A stretch of DNA of 40,135 nucleotides from assembly GCF_026169115.1 (NCBI RefSeq), contig NZ_JAPFEA010000068.1, positions 1 to 40,135 on the forward strand, given 5' to 3'. The translations under genes and the position numbers were made by a program. Under the pieces are notes generated by a model that did no database searches, was not told the DNA's origin, and saw nothing but the letters and a program-made list of their open reading frames with translations. Shown here piece after piece: positions 24,112-31,592 of the stretch. The stretch is from Intestinimonas sp. (GTDB lineage Bacteria > Bacillota > Clostridia > Oscillospirales > Oscillospiraceae). How positions within the stretch are numbered: position 1 is the stretch's first letter; every line of letters starts with the position of its first letter.

Positions 24112-25152
24112 ATGCTGGCCTATACCTATGTGGGCCGGGGAGAGCTCCGGCTGCTGGAAAAACCAAAGCCGACGCTGCTGGAGGACCGGGACGCCATCGT
24201 CCGGGTGACCCTCTCCAGCATCTGCACCAGCGACCTCCACATCAAGCACGGCTCTGTACCCCGGGCGGTGCCCGGCATTACCCTGGGCCATGAGATGGTG
24301 GGCATTGTGGAGGAAGTAGGCTCCGCCGTCACCCGGATAAAGCCCGGAGACCGGGTGGCCGTGAACGTGGAGACCTTCTGCGGCGACTGCTTCTTCTGCC
24401 GCCACGGCTGGGTCAATAACTGCGTCCACCCCCAGGGCGGCTGGGCCCTGGGCTGCCGCATCGACGGCGGCCAGGCTCCCTATGTCCGGGTGCCGCTGGC
24501 CGACCAGGGGCTCACCCCCATCCCCGCCGGGGTGAGCGACGCCCAGGCCCTCTTCGTCGGGGACATCCTGGCCACCGGCTACTGGGCCGCCGACATCACC
24601 CCCGTGGGGCCGGAGGACACCGTTCTCCTCATCGGCGCAGGCCCCACCGGCGTGTGTACCCTCCAATGCCTGCTGCTCCAAAGGCCCAAGCGGGTCATCG
24701 TCTGTGAGCAGGACCCCCGGCGGCGGGCCTTTGTGGAAATGCACTATCCCCAGGTGCTCACAACAGGCCCCGAGGACCTGCCCGCCTTCGTCCTGGCCCA
24801 CTCCGACCACGGCGGAGCCGACGCCGTCATTGAAGCGGCGGGCACGGAGGCTACCTTCCGCCTGGCCTGGCAGTGTGCCCGCCCCAACGCCGTGGTGACG
24901 GTGGTGGCCCTCTACGACGGTCCCCAGGTCCTCCCCCTCCCCGATATGTACGGTAAAAACCTCACCTTCCAGACCGGCGGGGTGGACGGCTGCAACTGCG
25001 CCGAGACCTTGGACCTCATCGCCGCCGGAAAGCTGGACACCACGGCCCTCATCACCCACACCTACCCCCTCCGTGACATCGCCGCCGCCTACGAACTCTT
25101 TGAACAGCACGGGGACGGCGTCATCAAGGTGGCCATCGACATGGCCCTGTAA
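24112..25152 (+). CDS. zinc-dependent alcohol dehydrogenase (MDR superfamily)
   Basis: 346 residues. GroES-like N-terminal domain with catalytic-zinc ligand Cys38 (ICTSDLH), His60-Glu61 (GHEMVG) and structural-zinc Cys90, Cys93, Cys96 and Cys104. A Rossmann domain with VLLIGAGPTGVCTLQ binds NAD(P). Similar proteins act on threonine, butanediol, sorbitol or secondary alcohols; the substrate cannot be chosen from sequence alone. It is preceded by GGAAG-type pairing and lies 20 nt after the NIF3-like gene and 24 nt before bcp, within one operon. Confidence 0.92.
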   Translation: MLAYTYVGRGELRLLEKPKPTLLEDRDAIVRVTLSSICTSDLHIKHGSVPRAVPGITLGHEMVGIVEEVGSAVTRIKPGDRVAVNVETFCGDCFFCRHGWVNNCVHPQGGWALGCRIDGGQAPYVRVPLADQGLTPIPAGVSDAQALFVGDILATGYWAADITPVGPEDTVLLIGAGPTGVCTLQCLLLQRPKRVIVCEQDPRRRAFVEMHYPQVLTTGPEDLPAFVLAHSDHGGADAVIEAAGTEATFRLAWQCARPNAVVTVVALYDGPQVLPLPDMYGKNLTFQTGGVDGCNCAETLDLIAAGKLDTTALITHTYPLRDIAAAYELFEQHGDGVIKVAIDMAL

Positions 25153-25176
25153 TTCACACGAAAAGGAGCGATCATC

Positions 25177-25638
25177 ATGCTGGAAGCCGGCGTCAAAGCC
25201 CCCGATTTCACCCTGCCCGACAAGGACGGGAACCCCGTCTCCCTCTCCGACTTTTTGGGCAAAAAGGTCATTTTATACTTCTATCCCAAGGACAACACCC
25301 CAGGCTGCACCCGGCAGGCCTGCGCCTTCGCCGACAGCTATGCTGCCTTCCAGGCGCTGGACACAGTGGTCATCGGTGTAAGCAAGGACTCCACCGCCTC
25401 CCACCAGAGGTTTGCCGAGAAGCACGGCCTTCCCTTCCTTCTCCTCTCCGACCCGGAGCTGGGCGTCCTCCAGTCCTACGGCGTCTGGCAGGAAAAGAAG
25501 CTCTACGGCAAGGTGAGCATGGGGGTGGTCCGCACCACCTTCCTCATTGATGAGCACGGCGTCATTGAGAAAGTGATGCCCAAGGTGAAGCCCGACACCA
25601 ACGCCGCAGAGCTCCTGGCCTATCTTCAGGAGCAGTGA
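25177..25638 (+). CDS. bcp: thioredoxin-dependent peroxiredoxin, BCP type
   Basis: 153 residues. Reduces hydrogen and alkyl peroxides in the cytoplasm. The active-site block FYPKDNTPGCTRQACAF carries peroxidatic Cys44 and resolving Cys49, spaced as in atypical two-Cys BCP/PrxQ enzymes. The C-terminal half has the usual VVRTTFLIDEHGVIEKV. AAAAGGAG lies upstream of ATG 25177. Fifth gene of the operon; it fits oxidative-stress protection in an anaerobe. Confidence 0.96.
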   Translation: MLEAGVKAPDFTLPDKDGNPVSLSDFLGKKVILYFYPKDNTPGCTRQACAFADSYAAFQALDTVVIGVSKDSTASHQRFAEKHGLPFLLLSDPELGVLQSYGVWQEKKLYGKVSMGVVRTTFLIDEHGVIEKVMPKVKPDTNAAELLAYLQEQ

Positions 25639-25685
25639 CCGGATCTTTGACCCATTTCCACCCAACACAAAAGGAGGCAGCAGTC

Positions 25686-26738
25686 ATGGAACGCGGACCT
25701 TTTACCGCCGGATGCAGTGCGCTGAGCTGGCACACGGAAGACGGCAAACATCTCTGGGGCAGAAACTACGACTTTGACCGGCTGGCGGAGGGGACCCAGG
25801 TGACCTTCCTCCCCCGGGGCGCCCGCTACGCCCTGGTAGCCGGAGAGCAGGAGGCAGCCCTCCGTTATGCCTGCGTCGGAGCCGGACTCCTGCTCCCCGG
25901 GACTCCGGTGCTCTACGAGGGCATGAACGAGCACGGGCTCATGGGCGGACAGCTCTACTACCGGGGCTTCGCCCGCTATCCGGCTCCTGCCTGCGATGGC
26001 AGACGCCCCGTCCAGCCCCCCTTCCTTCTTCTCCACCTGCTGGGCCAGTGCGCCACGGTGGAGGAGGCCGTCCACTGCCTGGAGGAAGAGGTCCATCTGG
26101 CGGATCTTCCCTTCCTGGGGGCGGTGCCGCCCCTCCACTGGTCCTTCTCTGACCGGACCGGCGAGACCATCGTGGTGGAGCCCGACGCCGACGGTCTCCA
26201 CATCTACCGCAATACCCTGGGCGTCATGACCAACAGCCCCGGCTATCCCTGGCACCGGACCAATCTCCTCAACTATGCCGCCCTCCGGGACCTGGACCAC
26301 GCCGAGACCCCCTTCGGGGATGGGCAGGACCAGTGTTTCTCCGGCAGCGGCGCTCAGGGGCTCCCCGGCGACTGGAGCTCCCCCTCCCGCTTTGTGCGGC
26401 TGGCCTTCCTGCGGCGCTTCGCCCTGCCTGGCCGCGACGAGACCTCGGGGGTGAGCCGCATGCTCCGCCTGTTCCAGAGCGCCGCCTTCCCCCTGGGGGC
26501 AGTGCGAGTGAGTCACCAGACCCCCGCCACCGAGCTGGACACCGCCGTCCTCCCCTATGACTATACGGTCTACACCGCTGTCTGCTGTGCCGAATCCCTC
26601 CGGTACTACTGGACCACCTACGAGGGCCAGCAGATCCAGTACCTGGAGCTCGGCGCTCTGCTGGAGCGGCAGGTCCCCTTCCAGGTCCCGCTGGAAGCGC
26701 CGCCTCTCTTCCTCCCGGTCACGCCGGACGAACAGTAA
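25686..26738 (+). CDS. choloylglycine hydrolase/penicillin V acylase family protein
   Basis: 350-residue Ntn-hydrolase of the linear amide hydrolase family, which includes bile salt hydrolases and penicillin V acylases. The nucleophile Cys is at position 10 (GPFTAGCSALSW), not 2, so nine residues must be removed to expose it; a short propeptide like that of penicillin V acylases is inferred. Other active-site signatures are present: GRNYDF (Arg, Asp), YEGMNEHGLMGGQLYY, MTNSPGYPWHRTNLLNY (Asn) and the VSHQTPATELDTAVLPYDYTVYTAVC strand. The substrate (conjugated bile acid, acyl-homoserine lactone or penicillin V) cannot be told. No signal peptide, so cytoplasmic. Start ATG 25686 has AAGGAGG upstream. 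Last gene of its operon; a palindrome begins 2 bp after its stop. Confidence 0.88.
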   Translation: MERGPFTAGCSALSWHTEDGKHLWGRNYDFDRLAEGTQVTFLPRGARYALVAGEQEAALRYACVGAGLLLPGTPVLYEGMNEHGLMGGQLYYRGFARYPAPACDGRRPVQPPFLLLHLLGQCATVEEAVHCLEEEVHLADLPFLGAVPPLHWSFSDRTGETIVVEPDADGLHIYRNTLGVMTNSPGYPWHRTNLLNYAALRDLDHAETPFGDGQDQCFSGSGAQGLPGDWSSPSRFVRLAFLRRFALPGRDETSGVSRMLRLFQSAAFPLGAVRVSHQTPATELDTAVLPYDYTVYTAVCCAESLRYYWTTYEGQQIQYLELGALLERQVPFQVPLEAPPLFLPVTPDEQ

Positions 26739-26739
26739 A

Positions 26740-26777
26740 AAGCATCCCTCCCGCGCATATGCGCGGGAGGGATGCTT
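26740..26777. repeat. perfect 38-bp palindrome, left border
   Basis: Starts AAGCATCCCTCCCGCGCA and is perfectly self-complementary. It occurs again at 27025-27062 with a single base change (C26764 to T27049). Confidence 0.95.
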
Positions 26778-27023
26778 CAGCTTGTCGAAAAACTGTCCAT
26801 ACGCTGGATTTTGTGCAAGAGCCTCGCAGAGTTCCGTCGTCCGCAGACGACGGAATACGGTGGAATTTGTTTTTTCCGGCGACATGTGCGTCGGAAAAAA
26901 CACTGCTCAGGCCGCAAACGTGCGGCGCAGTCCCTTCGGCTGCGCCGTGCGCTGCAGCGGCCTGCTGCTCTTCTCAAAAATGCTTGCATTTTTGAGAGAG
27001 CCTGTCGACTTTGTCGACAGGCT

Positions 27024-27063
27024 CAAGCATCCCTCCCGCGCATATGCGTGGGAGGGATGCTTG
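27024..27063. repeat. near-perfect 40-bp palindrome, right border
   Basis: Second copy of the border palindrome. The one change leaves a G-T wobble near the centre. It may also terminate the leftward lipoprotein operon's opposite neighbour or the rightward operon. Confidence 0.93.
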
Positions 27064-27083
27064 TCTTTATGATGGTCTTATGG

Positions 27084-27785
27084 TCAATAGGGCAGGATCA
27101 GGGCTGAAAGGTTGGAGAAATCGTTGTCCCCCATGGTATAGAGCCCCTCGTCGTCAGGGGCCACCAGGACCAGGATGCGCTCCACATCGCCGTAGCCCAG
27201 CAGGCCCAGCCGGCTCCGGCAGAGCGCCACGATGCCGCTGGCCCAGGCATTTTCATGCTCGCGCTCCAGCTCCGCCCGCGTCTCAGCGTCGTAGTCCTCC
27301 GGGTCTATATTGGCATACTCCGCGGAAAACTGAGCCCGGAAGTCAGCCAAATCGTCCTCCCGCACCTGGAGAAAGAGGTCCATGGGCCGCACCGAGACCT
27401 CCACGGCATACCGGGTGTCGTCCAGAGCCGCCGTCGCTCCAACGGTATACTGGGCCTTGGCCGACACGTCGGCCAGAAGGTCCAGGGCGGACTGGCGGGT
27501 CTCATCATCGAGAAGGGCGTCGTTGAGGTCAAACTGGTAGGCAAAGCGCCGGTATTCCTCGTCCAGGGATGCCTCGTAGGCGTCCTGAGCCTCCCCATCG
27601 GTCAGATCCACCAGATCCAGAAAGGCGTTGTTCCAGGTCCCCTTGTAGGTCTCATCCAGCACCCCCTGCACATAGGCGGCGGCGTCAAAGGCGGTCATGC
27701 GCTCCCCCTGGCAGGCGGTGAGGGACAGGGTCAGAGCCAGAGCCGCCCCTGCGGCGGTCCACCGCCGGGCGGCGCTCCCCCTCAC
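27084..27785 (-). CDS. putative lipoprotein, function unknown
   Basis: 233 residues. A lipoprotein signal peptide is clear: basic start RGSAARRW, hydrophobic core AAGAALALTLSL and lipobox LTAC with Cys near residue 25. It should be anchored on the outer face of the membrane. The mature part is acidic and helical (AYVQGVLDETYKGTWNNAFLDL, then SALDLLADVSAKAQYTVG and AVEVSVRPMDLFLQV). Similar lipoproteins are common in Clostridia without assigned roles. Start GTG 27785 overlaps the pepV stop as GTGA, with GGAG 8 nt upstream; the alternative GTG at 27789-27791 is too close to that box. It is coupled to pepV. Confidence 0.8.
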   Translation of the reverse strand: MRGSAARRWTAAGAALALTLSLTACQGERMTAFDAAAYVQGVLDETYKGTWNNAFLDLVDLTDGEAQDAYEASLDEEYRRFAYQFDLNDALLDDETRQSALDLLADVSAKAQYTVGATAALDDTRYAVEVSVRPMDLFLQVREDDLADFRAQFSAEYANIDPEDYDAETRAELEREHENAWASGIVALCRSRLGLLGYGDVERILVLVAPDDEGLYTMGDNDFSNLSALILPY

Positions 27786-29194
27786 CGGCACAGCTCCGCG
27801 ATGGCCTGGGTGAAGATCTTGCAGGAGAGGAGAAGGTTTGCGATGCTGGCCTGCTCGTCGGCGGCGTGCATCTTGGGGTCAAAGCCGGGGAAGTCGCAGC
27901 CGAAGGCCACGCCGCCGGGGATGTCGTGGACGTAGGTGCCGCCGCCGATGGCGATGGGCTTGGGGTCCTTCACGCCGGTATAGGCGGAGTAGCAGTCCAG
28001 CAGCGTCCGCACCAGGGGGGAGCCCGCCTCCACGCAGTGGACGGTGGTCATGTCCGGGTCGCCGGTGACGGCGATGCCGTGGGCGGCAAAGCTGGCCTCG
28101 CAGGCTTTCTTGCAGTTGTCCTCGTTGGCGCACAGGGGGAAGCGCACATCGAATTTGGCGCTGAAGCCGGTCTCGGTGAGCTTCATAACGGCAAGGTTGA
28201 GGGTGAGGGGGCCGGATTCGGCGTCCTCCTGGGCGATGCCCAGGGCCCTGCCCCGGTTGTCCCCGAAGGGGAAGAGCTGGTGCATGGCCTTGACGGCCTT
28301 GGTGGAGCCGCAGTCGGCCAGCTCCAGGCCGGCGAGGACCTCCAGCAGGGCGGCGATGGCGTTGATGCCGTCATCGGGGGAGGCGGCGTGGGCATTCTTG
28401 CCGGCACAGTGGATGTGGCAGCCGCTGGCGGAGCCGTTCACGGTGAAGACAGCGCCGGTGCGGCTCCCCACGGCGTCACAGAGGGCCTGAACGTCAGCGG
28501 GGAAGACGCCCAGCACCATGGCCTCGGCCTCGGGGGGCACCACATTGGTGCGGAAGCCGCCGGTCATGGCGGCCACACGGGGCAGGGCGGCGCTCTGCTC
28601 CCACTCAGCCCCGAAGTCGGGGTGGTAGTGGCCTTTCTCGATGTTGATAAGGGGGAAGTCGGCGTCGGGGGTGAAGGCATAGGGGGCGTAGGGTTCTTTG
28701 CTATAATAGTAGGCGATGTCCTCAGAGCCGCTCTCCTCGTCGGTGCCCAGGAGCATCCGCACGTTGGCGGTGAGGGGCAGGCCCAGGTCCCGGACCGCCT
28801 TCATGGCCAGCAGGGCGCACACCACGGGGCCCTTGTCGTCGCTGACGCCCCGGCCATAGAGCATGCCGTCCTTTTCCACACAGGTGTAGGGGTCGGTGGA
28901 CCAGCCGGAGCCCTCCCCCACCACGTCCAGGTGGCCCAGGATATGGAGGCGGGTCTCCTTGTCGTTGAGGTCGGCCAGACCCACATAGTGGTCATAGTCG
29001 GTGGTGGCAAAGCCCAGCTCGGCGCAGAGCTTCAGCGCCTCGTCCAGGGCGGCGGCGGGGCCCGCGCCGAAGGGCTTTCCGGGCTCGGCCTCCCCCTTCA
29101 CGCTCTTTACGGCCACCAGCCGGGAGATGGCGGCAACCAGTTCCCGCTCCCGGGCGGGGTCGTTCCAATAGGCTTCGATCTTTTCCTGATACAT
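27782..29194 (-). CDS. pepV: M20 family dipeptidase, PepV/Sapep type
   Basis: 470-residue zinc metallopeptidase that cleaves dipeptides after their uptake. Metal ligands and catalytic residues fit PepV: His88 and Asp90 (LGHLDVV), Asp120 (GRGVSDDKGP), Glu153-Glu154 (LLGTDEESGSED), Asp177 (TPDADFP region), and the final His in the GGTYVHDIPG segment. A Rossmann-like lid domain occupies the middle, typical of this family. The length matches PepV (about 470). The ribosome binding site is AAGGAAGGA before ATG 29194. It sits between a YheO-type regulator (54 nt upstream) and the lipoprotein gene (overlapping), so the three are one operon. Confidence 0.94.
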   Translation of the reverse strand: MYQEKIEAYWNDPARERELVAAISRLVAVKSVKGEAEPGKPFGAGPAAALDEALKLCAELGFATTDYDHYVGLADLNDKETRLHILGHLDVVGEGSGWSTDPYTCVEKDGMLYGRGVSDDKGPVVCALLAMKAVRDLGLPLTANVRMLLGTDEESGSEDIAYYYSKEPYAPYAFTPDADFPLINIEKGHYHPDFGAEWEQSAALPRVAAMTGGFRTNVVPPEAEAMVLGVFPADVQALCDAVGSRTGAVFTVNGSASGCHIHCAGKNAHAASPDDGINAIAALLEVLAGLELADCGSTKAVKAMHQLFPFGDNRGRALGIAQEDAESGPLTLNLAVMKLTETGFSAKFDVRFPLCANEDNCKKACEASFAAHGIAVTGDPDMTTVHCVEAGSPLVRTLLDCYSAYTGVKDPKPIAIGGGTYVHDIPGGVAFGCDFPGFDPKMHAADEQASIANLLLSCKIFTQAIAELCR

Positions 29195-29248
29195 GGGAGA
29201 TCCTTCCTTTCCGGGGCGCGCGGCCTTTCCCGCTCCCCCGATGGTTTT

Positions 29249-29887
29249 TTAGGCTTCTTCTCCGTCTCTCCGGGCCAGCTCGTCCAGGTATTTGTAGACC
29301 GTATACCGGCTCACCCCCAGACGGCGGGAGACGAAGGGCACGCTTTTGCGGTAGGAGAAGGCGTTTTTCTGTTCCATCATGGCCACCAGCTTGAGCCGGT
29401 CGGCCTTGCCCAGGGCGTCCACCGGCTTGCCCACGGCGGCCAGGCACTCGTCAAAGAGGTCGCTCAGGGCGCTGTCGCCCCCCTGCCACAGGGCCGTCTT
29501 CAAATCGGCCTCGGCGCTCATCAGGTCCACCAGAATGCGGTTGGCGTACACCAGAGAGGTGTAGTCAAAGTTGATGCCCAGGGCCAGGTTGTAATCCTCC
29601 CCGATGAGGTGGAAGGTGGAGGACTTGATCTGAGACCCGGAAGGGGTGGTGGCGTACAGGTTGACCTGGTCGCTGGTCCGGGCCTCCGGCTCCAGCTCCC
29701 GGTCTGTGCCCAGGATGTCCAGCGTGGAGCCCACGGTGCGGCCCGACACATGGCCGTTGTAAATGCACAAAATGGGGTGGCTGGGCACCCCCATATCATG
29801 GACCAGGGTCTCACAGGAGGACCCGAACATCTCGGCGATGCCCCGGGCCGCCCGGTCCAGAAATTCAAAGGCTTCTTCGCGGGTCAT
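29249..29887 (-). CDS. YheO/DauR-type PAS-HTH transcriptional regulator
   Basis: 212 residues. An N-terminal YheO-like PAS domain (about 5-120, with LVHDMGVPSHPILCIYNGHVSGRTVGS) is followed by a C-terminal helix-turn-helix (about 165-200, SVPFVSRRLGVSRYTVYKYLDEL). Relatives include DauR, which controls D-arginine catabolism, and regulators of amino-acid or peptide use. Here it heads the pepV operon and probably controls it. Start ATG 29887 follows GGAGGGAGGG 9 nt upstream; two other in-frame starts upstream lack such a box. A promoter with an inverted repeat CCACA-CCC-TGTGG between its -35 and -10 lies 60 bp upstream. Confidence 0.88.
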   Translation of the reverse strand: MTREEAFEFLDRAARGIAEMFGSSCETLVHDMGVPSHPILCIYNGHVSGRTVGSTLDILGTDRELEPEARTSDQVNLYATTPSGSQIKSSTFHLIGEDYNLALGINFDYTSLVYANRILVDLMSAEADLKTALWQGGDSALSDLFDECLAAVGKPVDALGKADRLKLVAMMEQKNAFSYRKSVPFVSRRLGVSRYTVYKYLDELARRDGEEA

Positions 29888-29944
29888 GGGCAGCTGCCCT
29901 CCCTCCATTTCCCGGCCTCTGGCCGGCGTATTCCCGACAGGCAT

Positions 29945-29973
29945 ATTTTACCCACACCCTGTGGAAAATGCAA
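29945..29973 (-). promoter_or_regulatory. promoter of the yheO-pepV-lipoprotein operon with embedded palindrome
   Basis: Minus strand TTGCAT (29968-29973), 17-nt spacer, TAAAAT (29945-29950). The spacer holds the inverted repeat CCACA-CCC-TGTGG (29952-29964), a candidate operator that would compete with polymerase. Confidence 0.6.
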
Positions 29974-29977
29974 GACC

Positions 29978-30493
29978 TCAATTCAGAGCGAACCGGCAGA
30001 GCTTCCGCTCCTCGCCGGGGCGGATCTTGATGGAGCGGATGTGGTTCCCCTCCGGGACGCACAGCCGCAGTCCCGCCAGCTCCGGCGCCTGCTCCAGGTC
30101 CCCCACCACAAAGAGGAGGACCGGCTTGTCCCGGAAATGAAGGGAGGAGAGATACTCTTTCAGGGGCCGGCCCACCGTGCCGATGTAGGCGCTGCCGCCG
30201 AAGAGAAGCAGGTCGTAGTCCTGGGGCTCGTAGGCCAGCACCGGGGAGGGGTAGTTGACGGTAACGGTATAGCCCGCGCCGGCCAGGGCTGCGGCCAGAG
30301 CTCTGGCCGCGGTATGGTTCTTTCCCCGGTTGGAGGGCTGGTAGATCAGAAGGGCCCGCCGGCTGCCGCAGCCCACCGTCTTTTCCACCGGCCGCCGAAC
30401 CAGGTCCCGCTGCCGGGCCGTCCAGTAAAAGACGGTGCTCAGCGCCAGTCCTACGCCCAGCAGCGCCAGGAGCAGGATCAGCCAAAGCCGCAT
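29978..30493 (-). CDS. membrane-anchored flavodoxin-like protein
   Basis: 171 residues. One N-terminal membrane segment (LWLILLLALLGVGLALSTVFYW), a short linker, then a flavodoxin-like fold: ALLIYQPSNRGKNHTAARALAAAL (the phosphate-loop position, but with a QPSNRGKNHT sequence instead of the usual T/S-x-T-G-x-T), LLLFGGSAYIGTVGRPLKEYLSSL, LLFVVGD and a C-terminal strand. FMN binding is therefore uncertain. It could be an electron carrier near the membrane. Start ATG 30493 has AGGAGG 5 nt upstream. The alternative GTG at 30511 lies within that box region. Confidence 0.7.
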   Translation of the reverse strand: MRLWLILLLALLGVGLALSTVFYWTARQRDLVRRPVEKTVGCGSRRALLIYQPSNRGKNHTAARALAAALAGAGYTVTVNYPSPVLAYEPQDYDLLLFGGSAYIGTVGRPLKEYLSSLHFRDKPVLLFVVGDLEQAPELAGLRLCVPEGNHIRSIKIRPGEERKLCRFALN

Positions 30494-30521
30494 CTCTCCC
30501 CCTCCTTTCACTCTTTGCCAA

Positions 30522-30549
30522 AGAGCGCGGTCCTGCCGGACCGCGCTCT
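30522..30549 (-). terminator. stem-loop after the glycosyltransferase gene
   Basis: Perfect 12-bp stem AGAGCGCGGTCC/GGACCGCGCTCT with loop TGCC, followed on the minus strand by only three T. A weak intrinsic terminator, located just before the flavodoxin-like gene. Confidence 0.7.
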
Positions 30550-30555
30550 CCTTGC

Positions 30556-31578
30556 TCAGTTGAACTTGTAGATCCGCCGGGCCAGACGGTACAGGCCCAC
30601 GGAGAGCCTGCGCCCCTGATAGCCAGGGAAGTTGCTCACAGCGGAGATGGCCCGGTATTTCATTTTGTGGTAGATGGCCGGGTCCACCGTGCGCATATAC
30701 TCCCAGATCTCCGTCTTCTTGCCCAGCGCGGCGGGCGTGCCGTCAATGAGGAGGAAGATGGAGGAAATGGTCATCATCATGGCCAGGTAGTTGAACATAT
30801 ACCGGCTCAGGCGGCGGTGCTGGGCGGCCACCTTCCGGAGGTCGTGGGCCTCGATCATCAGCTTGGTCACCCGGAGCTGCTGGTCCACCCGCTTGACCAT
30901 CACCTGCTCATTGACGCTCTGGTCGGCCCGCCCGATGAAGTAGCGGTAGAAGTCCAGGTCCATATAGTAGATGGTCTCCACAAAGGGGAGGGGCTGGTAG
31001 ACAAAGATGTTGTCCACATAGAAGGTGTGCTTGGGCAGCTCCAGGCCGCAGTCCCGCAGCAGCTGGGTGCGGTAGAACACCGAGTGCATCAGCAGGTATT
31101 GGGAGGGCCGGAACCGACCAATCTCCTCCCAGGTGAAGACCCGCTCCCGGGGGAAGACGTTGGCATAGCCCATGACCTTCTGGGTGTTGTCCTCCACATG
31201 CTCGTAGACGTAGTTGCACACCAGCAGGTCCACGGGCTTTTCCATCTGGGAGAACTCCCGCAGCTTCTCCACGACCTTTTTCAGGGCGTCCACGTCGGCC
31301 CAGTCGTCGGAATCCACCACCTTATAGTAAAGGCCGGTGGCACGGCGCAGGCCCTGGTTGACCCCCTCGCCGTGGCCGCCGTTCTCCTGGTGGACCACCT
31401 TGACGATAGAGGGATACTGCTCGGCGTAGCGGTCAGCGATGGCGCCGGTGCCATCCTTGGAGCCGTCGTCCACCAGGATGATCTCCACATCCTCGCCGCC
31501 CTCCAGCAGGGTCTGAACACAGTGTTCCATATAGGCTTCTGAATTATAGCAGGGTACCGCGAAAGTCAGCAATTTCAC
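30556..31578 (-). CDS. family 2 glycosyltransferase
   Basis: 340 residues. GT-A fold start LLTFAVPCYNSEAYMEHCVQTLL, nucleotide-binding VDDGSKDGTG, acceptor-side HQENGGHGEGVNQGL and the metal-binding SDDWADVDAL. The C-terminal half has amphipathic helices (YMFNYLAMMMTISSIFLLI) likely to contact the membrane. It transfers a sugar to a cell-surface glycan. Lying 14 nt after UDP-galactopyranose mutase, it is a good candidate for a galactofuranosyl transferase (inference from context). Start GTG 31578 has AGGAGC 7 nt upstream; upstream open frame inside glf is unused. Confidence 0.9.
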   Translation of the reverse strand: MKLLTFAVPCYNSEAYMEHCVQTLLEGGEDVEIILVDDGSKDGTGAIADRYAEQYPSIVKVVHQENGGHGEGVNQGLRRATGLYYKVVDSDDWADVDALKKVVEKLREFSQMEKPVDLLVCNYVYEHVEDNTQKVMGYANVFPRERVFTWEEIGRFRPSQYLLMHSVFYRTQLLRDCGLELPKHTFYVDNIFVYQPLPFVETIYYMDLDFYRYFIGRADQSVNEQVMVKRVDQQLRVTKLMIEAHDLRKVAAQHRRLSRYMFNYLAMMMTISSIFLLIDGTPAALGKKTEIWEYMRTVDPAIYHKMKYRAISAVSNFPGYQGRRLSVGLYRLARRIYKFN

Positions 31579-31592
31579 AAGATCCGCTCCTG

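Larger units (their letters stand above)
26740..27063. repeat. array of eight stem-loops bounded by two near-identical palindromes
   Basis: In order: perfect 38-bp palindrome (26740-26777); 10-bp stem TTCCGTCGTC/GACGACGGAA (26832-26855); a stem of nine TTTTTTCCG/CGGAAAAAA pairs plus partial inner pairing (26870-26900); 6-bp GCCGCA/TGCGGC (26911-26926); 7-bp GGCGCAG/CTGCGCC (26924-26946); 12-bp TCTCAAAAATGC/GCATTTTTGAGA (26972-26997); 11-bp AGCCTGTCGAC/GTCGACAGGCT (26999-27023); second palindrome (27024-27063). CAGGCCGC (26908-26915) can also pair with 26957-26964 to enclose two of the stems. It fills the whole gap between two convergent operons. No credible gene lies inside. It looks like a structured repeat element that also acts as a two-way terminator. 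Confidence 0.85.

Noticed and set aside
26557..27072. Open frames reading through the hairpin array, with the same short peptide from both palindromes
   Set aside because: The repeated peptide is a direct result of the duplicated palindrome. No ribosome binding site, and the frame overlaps the end of the preceding gene.
27866..30571. 901-codon rightward open frame opposite pepV, yheO and the flavodoxin-like gene
   Set aside because: It spans three genes with clear motifs on the other strand, and the translation is Gly/Val/His-rich and low-complexity. No ribosome binding site.
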